DNA of 64,000 nucleotides. It comes from Achromobacter ruhlandii. Lineage in GTDB: Bacteria > Pseudomonadota > Gammaproteobacteria > Burkholderiales > Burkholderiaceae_B. Each line of letters starts with the position of its first letter. Within the stretch, counting starts at the first letter, position 1. The notes below the pieces were generated by a model. That model did not search any database and was not told where the DNA came from. It saw nothing but the letters and a program-made list of their open reading frames with translations. Below are positions 56,271 through 64,000 of this stretch, piece by piece. Both the position numbers and the translations under genes were made by a program. The DNA lies in assembly GCF_902859695.1 (NCBI RefSeq), contig NZ_CADIJL010000004.1, forward strand, positions 62,001 through 126,000, in the 5' to 3' direction.

Positions 56271-57182
56271 GTGACCCGGTTGCTTTCTCCGTGCCTGCTG
56301 GTTGCCAGTGCCCATGATCCGCTCGGCCGGCGCGTCGTCGAACTGCTGCTGCGCCGCGATGAAGCGGAGGTCATCGCCACCAGCCGCCAACCAGTGCACC
56401 TTGTGGATCTGGCTGCCCGTGGGGCGCGTATTCGCGGCGCGGATCCCGACGATGCAGCGTCCCTGGATGCCGCCTTCACCGGTGCACACCGCCTGCTGCT
56501 CCTGCCGGGCGCTGCCGACGGCTCGTGGTCGCGGCGTCGCCAACTGCAGGCCATGATCGATGCCGCAGCGCGCGTCGGCGTCCGCACCGTGGTGTACGCG
56601 GCCCAGATCGAAGTGTTCGACCCCTCGCTGATGACTGTAGCGCGGGAATGCGAGACGGTGGCACAGGCATGCGAGGCTCGCAACCTAGCCTTGTCAGTCT
56701 TGCGGGTGAGTTGGCCTATGGAGCGATTGTTTCCGCGGATCATCCTGGCGCTTCGGTGCGGGAAGTGGTTTAGCTCAGCGCCGCAAGGCAGACTGCCTTA
56801 CGTGGCGGGCGAGGACGTGGCGCGCACCGCTGCGGCGGTACTGCGGGCGGACCCTGTTCCGCCCGGAGAGCTGGCGATCACCGGCCCGCAGGCTCTCACT
56901 GCCGAGGCGCTGGTGAACAGCATCAATATCATCTTCGGAGCCAGCATCGACCTGGTGCCCGTCAGTGAGGAAGCCCTGGCGCTGCATCTGCAGGTCTCGG
57001 GCTTTCCGAAATCCACGCTGCGAGAGGCGCTGATCATCGAAGAGGTGTCCAAACGCGGGCTGGCGCCGTTCTCCGACGGTGTCATCGAGCAGATGACCGG
57101 TCAGCCGCCGCGCAGCATCGAGGCGGTGCTGGTCGAACACCGCCTCGATTTGCTGTTGTCCACCAGCACCCCCCGGCTTTGA
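56271..57182 (+). CDS. NmrA-like NAD(P)-binding protein
   Basis: A 303-residue Rossmann-fold protein of the atypical SDR/NmrA group (QOR2-like). The N-terminal strand LLVASAHDPLGRRVVELLLR stands in for the GxxGxxG motif, with R-rich residues after the second strand (ATSRQP) that favour NADP. LLLLPGAADGSWSRRRQLQA and YVAGEDVARTAAAVL are also family-like. Such proteins are quinone reductases or redox sensors. The GTG start at 56271 has AGGGGGAG 7-8 bases upstream; a longer in-frame start at 56097 would overlap the broken RND gene. A SoxR-like relic follows, which hints at a redox-stress unit. Confidence 0.8.
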   Translation: MTRLLSPCLLVASAHDPLGRRVVELLLRRDEAEVIATSRQPVHLVDLAARGARIRGADPDDAASLDAAFTGAHRLLLLPGAADGSWSRRRQLQAMIDAAARVGVRTVVYAAQIEVFDPSLMTVARECETVAQACEARNLALSVLRVSWPMERLFPRIILALRCGKWFSSAPQGRLPYVAGEDVARTAAAVLRADPVPPGELAITGPQALTAEALVNSINIIFGASIDLVPVSEEALALHLQVSGFPKSTLREALIIEEVSKRGLAPFSDGVIEQMTGQPPRSIEAVLVEHRLDLLLSTSTPRL

Positions 57183-57252
57183 GACGAGTCGACTTCTTCG
57201 ACTCTAGAGGCTGCAGGCGTGCTTGCTGCAGTACATGATCCACGCCGAGACG

Positions 57253-57477
57253 ATGATGAAACAACGATCTGTACGAACAGCCACCCCGACGACGGTGGTC
57301 GCCAAGCCTTTTGCCACGGAACGTGTGCCAATGGTTGGCGACGTCGCCAGCCTCGGCGGCGTAACCGTGTCCAACGTTCGTTTCTATGAAGCAGAGAGGT
57401 TGATCCATGCTACGCGCACGGCAGGCAACCAGTGCCTCTATGGGCCCGTATCTAGCACCTATGCCAGTTTCAAGTAG
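57253..57477 (+). pseudogene. SoxR-like regulator, N-terminal remnant
   Basis: About 60 residues resembling the SoxR/MerR winged helix: VGDVASLGGVTVSNVRFYEA then ERLIHATRTAGNQCLY. The homology stops near 57440, before the dimerisation helix and the iron-sulphur cysteines, and the frame ends a few codons later at the traI 3' end. It is a truncated gene, cut where the cargo meets the conjugative backbone. It is not a duplicate of the intact soxR at 41361, as residues differ throughout. Confidence 0.75.
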
Positions 57478-59276
57478 GGATTGTTCGGTGGCCGCTCATC
57501 GAACAGTTGGCCAGGGTCATCGAGTAAGTAGCCATGCAGCTTGCGCGACTTGCGCGGGCCGGTGACCTCGCAGGTCCAGATGTTCAAGCTGCTGGGCTGC
57601 TTGCGATGGACCTGCAGCTTCTCGAAGCGCTTCTGGACCCATTGCCAGTCGACAACGGCATCCTGCTTGGCGAGTGCTGGAACTTGAGGATGCTCCTGGA
57701 CATAGCGCTGAAACACCCCAGGGCTTACCAGGAACACCGTGTCGTCCACGGTATGCACCAGTGCCTTGGCATCGTTGAGAATCAGCTTTCGGCTCTGCAA
57801 GCCATGCCTAAGCCAGCCCATGAAGTGCTCGCCCGAAGGCTGCTGTGTCGATGCCGAAGATTTAGACGCTGGCACAGGCAGTACCAGCGAACTCGTTGCG
57901 AAGGCCGGGACGGGCTCTGCATCCTGTCGCGTCGCAAGGAGGTGTCCGGAGCCCACCATCGCCAGCATGTCTTCCATGACGTCAGGCAGGGGCTGAACTG
58001 CGGGCGGTGAAGCCAAGTCAGCGGGGCTGCTGCCTTCCCAAGGTGGCGTCGTCTGTTCTTCGAAGACAGGCTTCGCGGCAGTCATAGGCGGGGCAGCCTC
58101 CAAGCCAGCATCCTTCTCGATTGCCGCAGCGTCGACTGCCACCGTGCCGGTAAACGATGCTGGCCGTTCGCCAGCTTCCCAGATCAGCGCGGGAGCTAGA
58201 CGCAGCAGGGTAAATGAGTGGGACCAGCCGGTCGCACTGGTCACGGTCGCGCGCCAGACCGCCTTCCCGTCCGACGTCGGCTGCAATATGCCGTGGTCCT
58301 GAAGCACGTTGAACACCGCAGTGTTGTTCGTAGGGATGCCATCGATGCCCTCTGACAGCAGGTGCGCACGTAGCTTGTCCGAAACCGTCTTGCTCACCAG
58401 CCACAAGGCGTCCTCGGTGAGCCAGCCATCGGAGGCTTCGGGCTGGTTCAGCTTCAACTCTTCCTTGAGCAGGTAGCGCAACCCGTCCAGCAGCTTGCGT
58501 TGCAGCGCGTGCTTGGGGGCGGCCATAGCGCGCGCGGGATCGCCTCCCAACTCTTGGGCCACGGAAGCGCGGTCGGCCTGTACGACAAGTTCGCCCAGCA
58601 CGCCGGCGTGCTCGTACTGGCCGGCCAGGACGTAGAGCAGCGGTCCCCACAGGTCGGGATAGCCACTGAGCCAGTCCAGGGCATCACTGTCGAGGAGTTG
58701 GCGGTAGAGCAAACCTGTCGCAGCGCTGTGGAGCCGATATTCTCGATCGTCGCGGTAGCGGAAGCGGTATGGCTGGTGCAGCGGGCCATGCCAGGGGTGC
58801 CACAGCGAGCCGTCGGCCAGTTCGACGTGCAGATCGACGGCGATCTTGCCGATGTCATGCAGCAGCGCGGCATAGGCGACTGCGGCAGTCCAGGCTTCAG
58901 ACTGCGCCGCCTGGTCTTCGGGGCTGGCCCCGATGGGCAGCAGATGCGACTGCCGCAGCTTCAGGCTGTAGGCGACGATTTCCAGGCCGTGGTCGAGCAT
59001 GCCGCCGGGGTAAGCGTGATGATGCGCCTCGGAAGCCGGGAAAGCCTGGACCAGCTCGGCGTAGCGTTCCAGTGGCGCCCGGTACAAGGTGGCGAACTGC
59101 TTACGTGAGAGCGACGTGCGCTGCCAGATGTGCTCCAGCAGTTTCTGCCGGCGCGGGGTGGCCAGCAGCGATGCGGCCGACTCGGGCCGCATCAACCCTT
59201 TCGGGAGGTCGGATGCGGGAGGTGGCGTCGGAGCGGTAGCGACCGCGGGCCGTTTTCGCTGGAACAGAGAGAGCAT
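57459..59276 (-). CDS. traI: ICE relaxase TraI (MobH type)
   Basis: A 605-residue MobH-family relaxase of ICEclc/PFGI-1-type elements. The N-terminal TraI_2 domain has the HD-like metal motif YAALLHDIGKIAVDLHVEL and the upstream SEAHHHAYPGGMLDHGLEIV; these histidines form the HD-hydrolase-like site typical of MobH enzymes. The C-terminal part has a domain with HGYLLDDPGQLFDERPPNNP near the end. It nicks the element at oriT before transfer. The start MLSLFQRK at 59276 has AGGA upstream; a 95-residue in-frame extension was rejected. In related elements this gene lies near one end, beside the integrase. Confidence 0.92.
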   Translation of the reverse strand: MLSLFQRKRPAVATAPTPPPASDLPKGLMRPESAASLLATPRRQKLLEHIWQRTSLSRKQFATLYRAPLERYAELVQAFPASEAHHHAYPGGMLDHGLEIVAYSLKLRQSHLLPIGASPEDQAAQSEAWTAAVAYAALLHDIGKIAVDLHVELADGSLWHPWHGPLHQPYRFRYRDDREYRLHSAATGLLYRQLLDSDALDWLSGYPDLWGPLLYVLAGQYEHAGVLGELVVQADRASVAQELGGDPARAMAAPKHALQRKLLDGLRYLLKEELKLNQPEASDGWLTEDALWLVSKTVSDKLRAHLLSEGIDGIPTNNTAVFNVLQDHGILQPTSDGKAVWRATVTSATGWSHSFTLLRLAPALIWEAGERPASFTGTVAVDAAAIEKDAGLEAAPPMTAAKPVFEEQTTPPWEGSSPADLASPPAVQPLPDVMEDMLAMVGSGHLLATRQDAEPVPAFATSSLVLPVPASKSSASTQQPSGEHFMGWLRHGLQSRKLILNDAKALVHTVDDTVFLVSPGVFQRYVQEHPQVPALAKQDAVVDWQWVQKRFEKLQVHRKQPSSLNIWTCEVTGPRKSRKLHGYLLDDPGQLFDERPPNNPYLKLA

Positions 59277-59527
59277 GCGGATGTCCTGTCGCGGGCCGAG
59301 CGGGGTGCCTTTTTGCCTTTTCGAGGTAGGGCCATTCCCCTTGCAACCCATTCCCTCGCCATTTCGACCCTTTACAGCCTTTGGGTATAGGGCGACGGGT
59401 GCTGACCGTCCACCGCCAATGCGGGTTGCGGAAGGGCCGTATTGATACAGGAAGGCTGGCTGTTCACGCCCTACGATGGGCCGATTCTTGGACTCGGGAG
59501 AACGCTGTGAGGCCTCAGATTGACAAA

Positions 59528-59545
59528 GTAAGGAAATTTCCTTAC
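59528..59545. promoter_or_regulatory. Perfect palindrome upstream of prlF
   Basis: GTAAGGAAATTTCCTTAC is an 18-base perfect palindrome centred 39 bases before the prlF ATG. It is the probable operator for autoregulation by the PrlF-YhaV complex. Confidence 0.75.
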
Positions 59546-59575
59546 CATGCAGGTATCGCAATCAGGAGAGTCGCC

Positions 59576-59893
59576 ATGCCTGCCATCCACGAAGTCGCCA
59601 CGCTGACCTCTAAAGGCCAGATCACGCTGCCCAAGCCCATCCGGCAGGCGCTCGGCGTCGATGCCGGCGGCAAGCTCGCGTTCGATCTGCGGGGCAGCGA
59701 AGTCGTCGTCACCCGTGTTGATGCCGAGCACGAGGACCCCGCCATTGGCGCGTTTCTGAGCCTGCTGGCCCGCGACATCGAAGCTGGCCGGAACGTCCGG
59801 GGCCTGCCCGAGGATCTGGCGCGCGCCATGCTGGAGCATGCTGGCCACGGTGTGAACCTGGACGAGGAGATCGACGGGAAAGTGGAACTCTGA
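59576..59893 (+). CDS. prlF: Antitoxin PrlF (SohA)
   Basis: A 105-residue antitoxin. The N-terminal half is an AbrB/SpoVT-type DNA-binding swapped-hairpin domain (ATLTSKGQITLPKPIRQALG). The C-terminal half (FLSLLARDIEAGRNVRGLPE) binds the toxin. AGGAGA precedes the ATG at 59576. Its stop overlaps the yhaV start by one base (TGATG), so translation is coupled. The palindrome at 59528 is the expected operator. The pair probably keeps the conjugative element in its host. Confidence 0.92.
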   Translation: MPAIHEVATLTSKGQITLPKPIRQALGVDAGGKLAFDLRGSEVVVTRVDAEHEDPAIGAFLSLLARDIEAGRNVRGLPEDLARAMLEHAGHGVNLDEEIDGKVEL

Positions 59894-60351
59894 TGCAACG
59901 GCATGGCTGGACGCTGCTCTTCCACGACTGCGTGATCGAGCAGTTGCAGAAACTGCATGCGGCCGCGAGGCGCGCGCAGGAGAATGACCCGGCGGGCTTC
60001 GAGTCCAATGCCAACGTCAAGCTCTTCCGGGCCCTGAGCCAGTTGATGTTGGATGTGGTGCCAGGCGATCCGGCACGCGACGAGTACCGCCAGGGCAACA
60101 CCTTGGGACCTGCCCACCGCCACTGGCGAAGGGCCAAGATCGGACGGCGGTTCCGGCTGTTCTTCCGGTACGACTCGAAGGCGAAGGTCATTGTGTACGC
60201 CTGGGTCAACGATGAACAGACCCTGCGGTCTTCGGGTAGCAAATCGGACCCGTATGTCGTGTTCGAGAAGATGCTCGGACGCGGGAACCCACCAGACGAC
60301 TGGCACGCGCTGATACAGGCAAGCAAGCAGGATTGGAGCAAACTGGAATAG
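59893..60351 (+). CDS. yhaV: Toxin YhaV (ribonuclease)
   Basis: A 152-residue YhaV-family toxin. The chain begins MQRHGWTLLFHDCVIEQLQK and has the RelE-like core GPAHRHWRRAKIGRRFRLFF, VIVYAWVNDEQTLRSSG and the C-terminal DPYVVFEKMLGRGNPPDDWH, all conserved in YhaV. It cleaves mRNA when free of PrlF. The one-base overlap with prlF ensures that antitoxin is made first. No inactivating change is visible. Confidence 0.93.
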   Translation: MQRHGWTLLFHDCVIEQLQKLHAAARRAQENDPAGFESNANVKLFRALSQLMLDVVPGDPARDEYRQGNTLGPAHRHWRRAKIGRRFRLFFRYDSKAKVIVYAWVNDEQTLRSSGSKSDPYVVFEKMLGRGNPPDDWHALIQASKQDWSKLE

Positions 60352-60377
60352 GCATCCCTCAGTAGCAGGAGACGACC

Positions 60378-60755
60378 ATGAACACCACGACACGCATCAG
60401 CACCGCAGAACGCCTCGGCCGCACCTTGGGTCGCGGATGGCGTGCCTACGTGCGCGGCGAACGCCGGGCATCGAGTTGGTTGGTGTCCAAGGGGATGCCG
60501 GCGGCCGGTGCCACCGCGTTCGTGTGGGTGGTCAAGCTGGTTGCGCTCGGGGTGCTGCTGTACACCACCTTCTGGCTGGCGGTGTTGCTACTGCTGGGCG
60601 TTGCGGCGGCATGGTTGGCTGGCAATTCGGCTAGGGATGATGACCGCTGGGCGCAACAGGATGAACTGCGCAATGGCGAGGCGGGCTTTGGCCTGTATTC
60701 TTCCAATGGCCAGCGGCTCGACCCTCACGACCCGAACGATCCGTTCGATGACTGA
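60378..60755 (+). CDS. DUF3742 ICE membrane protein
   Basis: A 125-residue DUF3742 protein. It has an amphipathic start (ERLGRTLGRGWRAYVRGERR), one or two hydrophobic segments (about residues 40-80) and an acidic tail (RLDPHDPNDPFDD). These are common in ICEs of the clc/PFGI-1 family next to TraG-N genes; the function is unknown. AGGAG precedes the ATG. It converges on the traG-like gene 15 bases away. Confidence 0.88.
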   Translation: MNTTTRISTAERLGRTLGRGWRAYVRGERRASSWLVSKGMPAAGATAFVWVVKLVALGVLLYTTFWLAVLLLLGVAAAWLAGNSARDDDRWAQQDELRNGEAGFGLYSSNGQRLDPHDPNDPFDD

Positions 60756-60770
60756 GGTTTGGACTGTCCG

Positions 60771-62288
60771 TCACAGAACCTTGCCGGCTACCTTGTTTAC
60801 ACCTGACCCGGCGCTATCACGCGCTTCCTTGGAGCCGACAGCAAGGTTCTGAGCAATCACCCCAGCCTTAACTCCGACCCACCCCAAGGCAGCGACCCAA
60901 AACGTCGGCAGGACCAGAAACATCGTGCCCGTGACGAACATTAGGAGCATGTCACCGAAGGCGTTGTTCAGTCCTACCAACGGGTCGAAATTGGTGTGCG
61001 GCCGGTTCCAGCCGAACCCCCAGCCATAGAGCGCGTCGAGGATGGTGCTGTCAATCCAGCGTGCAAGCTGAAACCAGAAGTCCGTGAAGAACAGCGCGAA
61101 CTGCACGACGCTGACCGTGACCACCGTCTTCAGGTCATAGGTGCCCACGACCAGCACGAGCGGGATGCAGATAACCAGTGCCATCTTGAGCAATGCAAGC
61201 ACCATGGGCAGGGCCTGCCTCGCGACGTCCATGGCTGGAAACGCGGCAATCGCGCCGACTGCCATCCCAACATCGCCCGTGGCCCGCGTCACAATGTTCG
61301 GCAGGGTCTTGTCGATCTGGCCGCCGTAGTCGGTATAGACGCTGCCCTGGTTCAATTTCTGCTGCCGCGGTGACGCGATCGTGCGGATTACCGAGTCGTC
61401 CACCTCGGCTCGGCTCAGGAACCCGGCCCAGCCCGCCAGGCGATTGAGCAGGCTCGGGTCCACCTGTCCCAGCAAGCGTGCCCGCAGGCCATTACCGCCA
61501 TCGGCCCACCATTGCCTGCAGGTCGGGTAGCCACCGCCACTGGATACCTGAGCCAGCCCGGCGTCGCGGTTGCTGTCATAGGGCCAGTCATCGCGCGGCG
61601 TGCTGGAACGGTACGTGTCGTAGTAGCCGTTCGTGTCGGTGAAGAACCGCGATCCGATCCAGGTCACGTCGTGCATCTGCTGCTCATCGAGCTGAGGGCG
61701 CTGCATGAACAATTTGGCCCGTGCAGGCCCATAGCAATCCCGCGAGAAATCCGCTACTTCCTGAGCCAGCACCGGGTCATCGATGCGCGTGGCGTCGATC
61801 TCCATGCGCATCTGCCGCAGGTCCGTGCCACACGGGATCGCCGCCACCGAGGCGCTCGTGACGGCGCGCGAGAGTGCATGCATGAACGCCCACCAGACGG
61901 GCACCTTCGCCGACTGGTTGTTGATGGTGCTGAAGGACTGCGACCAGCCGGTATCCGTGGGCTGCGGCACGCTGACCTGGCACTGGGCCGAGCGCGAGCT
62001 GTCGTACTGGATGGTGTTCAGGTCCACGTCGATGAACGGAATGCCGGCGAACATCACCACCACGATGGCGACGAAGACCCGGTTCTCGATGCGGGCGGCG
62101 CTCAGCACGCCTTTATTGCCCTCGTCGGCACCTTCCGCACGGGCCTTCAACCACTCCTGCACGATGATGGCGACGAAAGGCAGCGCGAATACCCCGCTGG
62201 ATACCAGCACCGCCCAGATGCCGTTGTTGACGATCCAGGACACCAGCGTCAGGTAGTACTCCAGGTAGTCGGTCGTGAAAAGCGTCAT
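60771..62288 (-). CDS. TraG N-terminal domain protein (mating-pair formation)
   Basis: A 505-residue membrane protein with about five hydrophobic segments: three near the N-terminus and two to four near the C-terminus (residues about 360-480). A large periplasmic region lies between, with Cys in SAQCQVSV, IPCGTDL, RDCYGPAR and YPTCRQWW. This is the TraG-N layout of ICE conjugation systems, needed for mating-pair assembly. The start MTLFTTDYLEYY at 62288 was chosen over 62306. It lies 14 bases after the small membrane gene and reads in the same direction. Confidence 0.9.
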   Translation of the reverse strand: MTLFTTDYLEYYLTLVSWIVNNGIWAVLVSSGVFALPFVAIIVQEWLKARAEGADEGNKGVLSAARIENRVFVAIVVVMFAGIPFIDVDLNTIQYDSSRSAQCQVSVPQPTDTGWSQSFSTINNQSAKVPVWWAFMHALSRAVTSASVAAIPCGTDLRQMRMEIDATRIDDPVLAQEVADFSRDCYGPARAKLFMQRPQLDEQQMHDVTWIGSRFFTDTNGYYDTYRSSTPRDDWPYDSNRDAGLAQVSSGGGYPTCRQWWADGGNGLRARLLGQVDPSLLNRLAGWAGFLSRAEVDDSVIRTIASPRQQKLNQGSVYTDYGGQIDKTLPNIVTRATGDVGMAVGAIAAFPAMDVARQALPMVLALLKMALVICIPLVLVVGTYDLKTVVTVSVVQFALFFTDFWFQLARWIDSTILDALYGWGFGWNRPHTNFDPLVGLNNAFGDMLLMFVTGTMFLVLPTFWVAALGWVGVKAGVIAQNLAVGSKEARDSAGSGVNKVAGKVL

Positions 62289-62302
62289 CGCGCCATCTCC
62301 CC

Positions 62303-62662
62303 TCAACCGGCCTGCATCAGCAGGCTGGCTTCCAGCGCCACGATGGCGACGACGCCCGCGACCTCGGTGCGCACCAGGCGGCGCCGCGCCTGGGCGTCGT
62401 CCTCACGTACCAGCAGCCGGCGCCGCATCCAGACCCAGCCATAGGCCGTCGCCCCGTACAGGCACAACCGCCACACGAAGAAGTAGCCCGATGCGGCCGC
62501 GAGCCACCGCTCCCAGCCGGCCACGCTCCCGACCAGGTAGATGCCGGCGACGTTGGCCCCCACCGCAGCGGCGACGATCACCACCGCCCACAGCAGTGCT
62601 TTCGCCGCGCGCCGGCTGAACAGCCAGCGCAAGGGGCGCCAGGTCATGCGCATTGCGCTCAT
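62303..62662 (-). CDS. Small ICE membrane protein
   Basis: A 119-residue protein with three to four hydrophobic helices (ALLWAVVIVAAAVGANVAGI, WLAAASGYFFVWRLCLYGA, VAGVVAIVALEASLL) and several Arg clusters between them. It begins MSAMRMTW and overlaps the upstream gene by ATGA, so it is coupled to it. Similar small proteins sit between the PFL_4711-family and TraG-N genes of related ICEs. The role is presumably in the transfer channel, but I cannot name it. Confidence 0.8.
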   Translation of the reverse strand: MSAMRMTWRPLRWLFSRRAAKALLWAVVIVAAAVGANVAGIYLVGSVAGWERWLAAASGYFFVWRLCLYGATAYGWVWMRRRLLVREDDAQARRRLVRTEVAGVVAIVALEASLLMQAG

Positions 62663-64000
62663 GGCCGGACTCCCGGATTGCCCTTCTGCAACTGGTCGAG
62701 GCGGTCGGGCACCGGATCGCCCTCGTAGATGCCGCGCGAGCCGGCCGCGCGCGTACCATGGCGCTGGATGATCGCCATCGGCGAGTTGTTCGCCAGCTCG
62801 CGGCGCAGCTCCAGCTCCGTTTTCAGGTTGCGGATCTCCCGGTCGAGCGTGTCGCTCTCGTGGTTCACAGCCTCGACCGCCAACTCGTTGGCCGCCACGT
62901 TGGGCTCCTTCTTTCCCGTGAGCAGCGTGCGCTGGAGCAACAAGGCCTTCTCCAGCACCGACGACAGCGCCACCTCGGACGCAAGGCGCCGCGCCAGCAG
63001 GTCCTGGTCCGGCTCGTCGCGCAGCGCCTCGATGACGCCGCGCGTGATCGGCAGCGACGTGCTGCCGGCCTCGCGCAAGTTCTCGAAGGTGGTGTTGCGC
63101 ACGCCGGAAACCAGTTCCTGCAAGACTTCCAGTTTGGCTTCGTACTCCTCCTGGATCAGCGGCGTCAGCCCGACGCCGGGCACCGTCTCGGTCTTGGTGC
63201 AGGAATCGCACGTGCGCTGCACCTGTTCCCCGAGGACCCGGGTGGCCCATTCGGTCGCCTGCTGCGGCGACGTCCAGGTCTGGCAGGACAGGCTCGCGCA
63301 ACTGGCGGGCGCGATGGAGGATGTGTCCGTCACGCCGCGCCCGTTGACCAGGTTGTAGCCCGCGCGGGTGACGTCGCCGACCACCCGAATGGCGGACTGG
63401 CCTGCGCCACCGGCATTGCTGCCGCCCACCCAGGGAACGCCGTCGTTGCCGCGGCGCGTCTCAGCCTGCTCGACGGCCGAAACGGCATCGTTGCTGCCAA
63501 CCGCGTCACGCAGGGCCATGCCTTCGGCCATCTGGCTCCAGCCAAGCTGGCCGCCCGCCGTCTCGGCCATCTTCTCGGCCATCGCGCGGCACGTCAGCTT
63601 GGAGCGGTCGAAGTCCAGCCGCGCCTGCAGCACGCCGTTGGTCAGCAGGTTGTACAGGCCGGGATCGGCGCGCTGAATGATCAGCGCCGGCAGGGACGCC
63701 ACCGCGCTGGTGGCGCTCTGGATCACGTTGCTCATGATCTGCTGGAAGCCGTTCGTGATGCCGTTGAGCTGGTTGCGCAGCGTGGTCTGGATGCTCATGT
63801 CGCCGCAGATCAGGTTGCTGTTCCACCCCAAGCCGACCCCGATGGAGCGCATGCCAGCCGCGCGGCCCATGGACACCGCGCTGCCGCCTCCGATCGAGTA
63901 CATGACGTCATCGCCAATGACGGGGCCGCTGTTCTGGTATCCGACCTGCGCCCACGCCAGGCCGCAGACCAGAGCGAGCGTGCCGGCCAGCGCCGTCGGG
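62659..64000 (-). CDS. ICE protein of the PFL_4711 (TIGR03755) type, N-terminus off the window
   Basis: About 447 residues in the window, continuing past 64000. The visible start holds a signal peptide (ALAGTLALVCGLAWAQ), then VGYQNSGPVIGDDVMYSIGG. Later features are MRSIGVGLGWNSNLICGDMS, YNLLTNGVLQARLDFDRSKL with a nearby Cys (TCRAMAEKM), and CTKTETVPGVGLTPLIQEEY. This matches the periplasmic ICE protein family next to TraG-N. It is exported and part of mating-pair formation. An ATG at 63903 is internal, since the signal peptide is upstream in the same frame. Confidence 0.88.
   Translation of the reverse strand, partial: PTALAGTLALVCGLAWAQVGYQNSGPVIGDDVMYSIGGGSAVSMGRAAGMRSIGVGLGWNSNLICGDMSIQTTLRNQLNGITNGFQQIMSNVIQSATSAVASLPALIIQRADPGLYNLLTNGVLQARLDFDRSKLTCRAMAEKMAETAGGQLGWSQMAEGMALRDAVGSNDAVSAVEQAETRRGNDGVPWVGGSNAGGAGQSAIRVVGDVTRAGYNLVNGRGVTDTSSIAPASCASLSCQTWTSPQQATEWATRVLGEQVQRTCDSCTKTETVPGVGLTPLIQEEYEAKLEVLQELVSGVRNTTFENLREAGSTSLPITRGVIEALRDEPDQDLLARRLASEVALSSVLEKALLLQRTLLTGKKEPNVAANELAVEAVNHESDTLDREIRNLKTELELRRELANNSPMAIIQRHGTRAAGSRGIYEGDPVPDRLDQLQKGNPGVRP

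Noticed and set aside
59277..59561. N-terminal extension of TraI
   Set aside because: The 95 extra residues do not resemble relaxases, while MLSLFQRK at 59276 has a ribosome-binding site.

Overview
The window is GC-rich proteobacterial DNA, beta- or gammaproteobacterial in style; the species cannot be fixed from sequence alone. The right end (57.4-64.0 kb) is conjugation machinery of an ICEclc/PFGI-1-type integrating conjugative element: a MobH-type TraI relaxase, a PrlF/YhaV toxin-antitoxin pair, a DUF3742 protein, a TraG-N protein, a small membrane protein and a PFL_4711-family protein that runs off the window. Everything to the left looks like accessory cargo, most likely carried by that element. 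No integrase, att site, tRNA, rRNA or CRISPR array is visible.

Layout. (1) 1-427: the 5' part of a LysR-type regulator. (2) 0.66-11.2 kb: a complete copper-resistance locus. copA, copB, copG, a DUF2933 gene, copF, copC, copD and copK run leftward; the copRS two-component genes run rightward; a CopR-type box lies between them. (3) 11.2-20.3 kb: a rightward block with a second DUF2933 gene, a small HMA metallochaperone, a DUF3141 PHA-synthase-like protein, acetate kinase, a MerR-type regulator, cyclopropane-fatty-acid synthase and a divergent phosphoketolase. (4) 20.5-22.0 kb: a TetR/SDR pair with its own operator. (5) 40.6-22.0 kb: about 20 leftward genes, many overlapping by ATGA: secreted His/Met-rich proteins, a third DUF2933 protein, a methyltransferase, PPK2, a P1B ATPase with a CPD motif, an MFS transporter, LemA, two TPM proteins, a beta-CASP nuclease, an AMP/thymidine phosphorylase family protein, PRPP synthetase, DUF6629, a D-lactate-type dehydrogenase, a UbiB-family protein, archaeal-type GAPDH and an MgtC/DUF4010 protein. 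(6) 40.7-57.4 kb: MerR and SoxR regulators, a superoxide dismutase pseudogene, MFS, an outer-membrane efflux factor and an RND pump gene. An intact 8.23-kb Tn21-subgroup mercury transposon (46515-54744) splits the pump gene, with a TATTG duplication. An NmrA-like gene and a SoxR-like relic follow.

The most interesting point is that blocks 3 and 5 each start behind a perfect ANR/FNR box (TTGAT-N4-ATCAA at 11605-11618 and 40619-40632). Each box is centred exactly 41.5 bp upstream of the start predicted from a reasonable -10 element, which is class II activator geometry. Together the blocks encode oxygen-independent ATP and phosphate metabolism (phosphoketolase to acetyl phosphate to acetate kinase, polyphosphate kinase 2, AMP phosphorylase/PRPP synthetase, GAPDH, D-lactate dehydrogenase), membrane-lipid change (Cfa, UbiB) and copper export. 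I read this as a mobile low-oxygen survival and copper-tolerance module. The roles of individual genes rest on family membership; the joint regulation is inferred from the promoter motifs.
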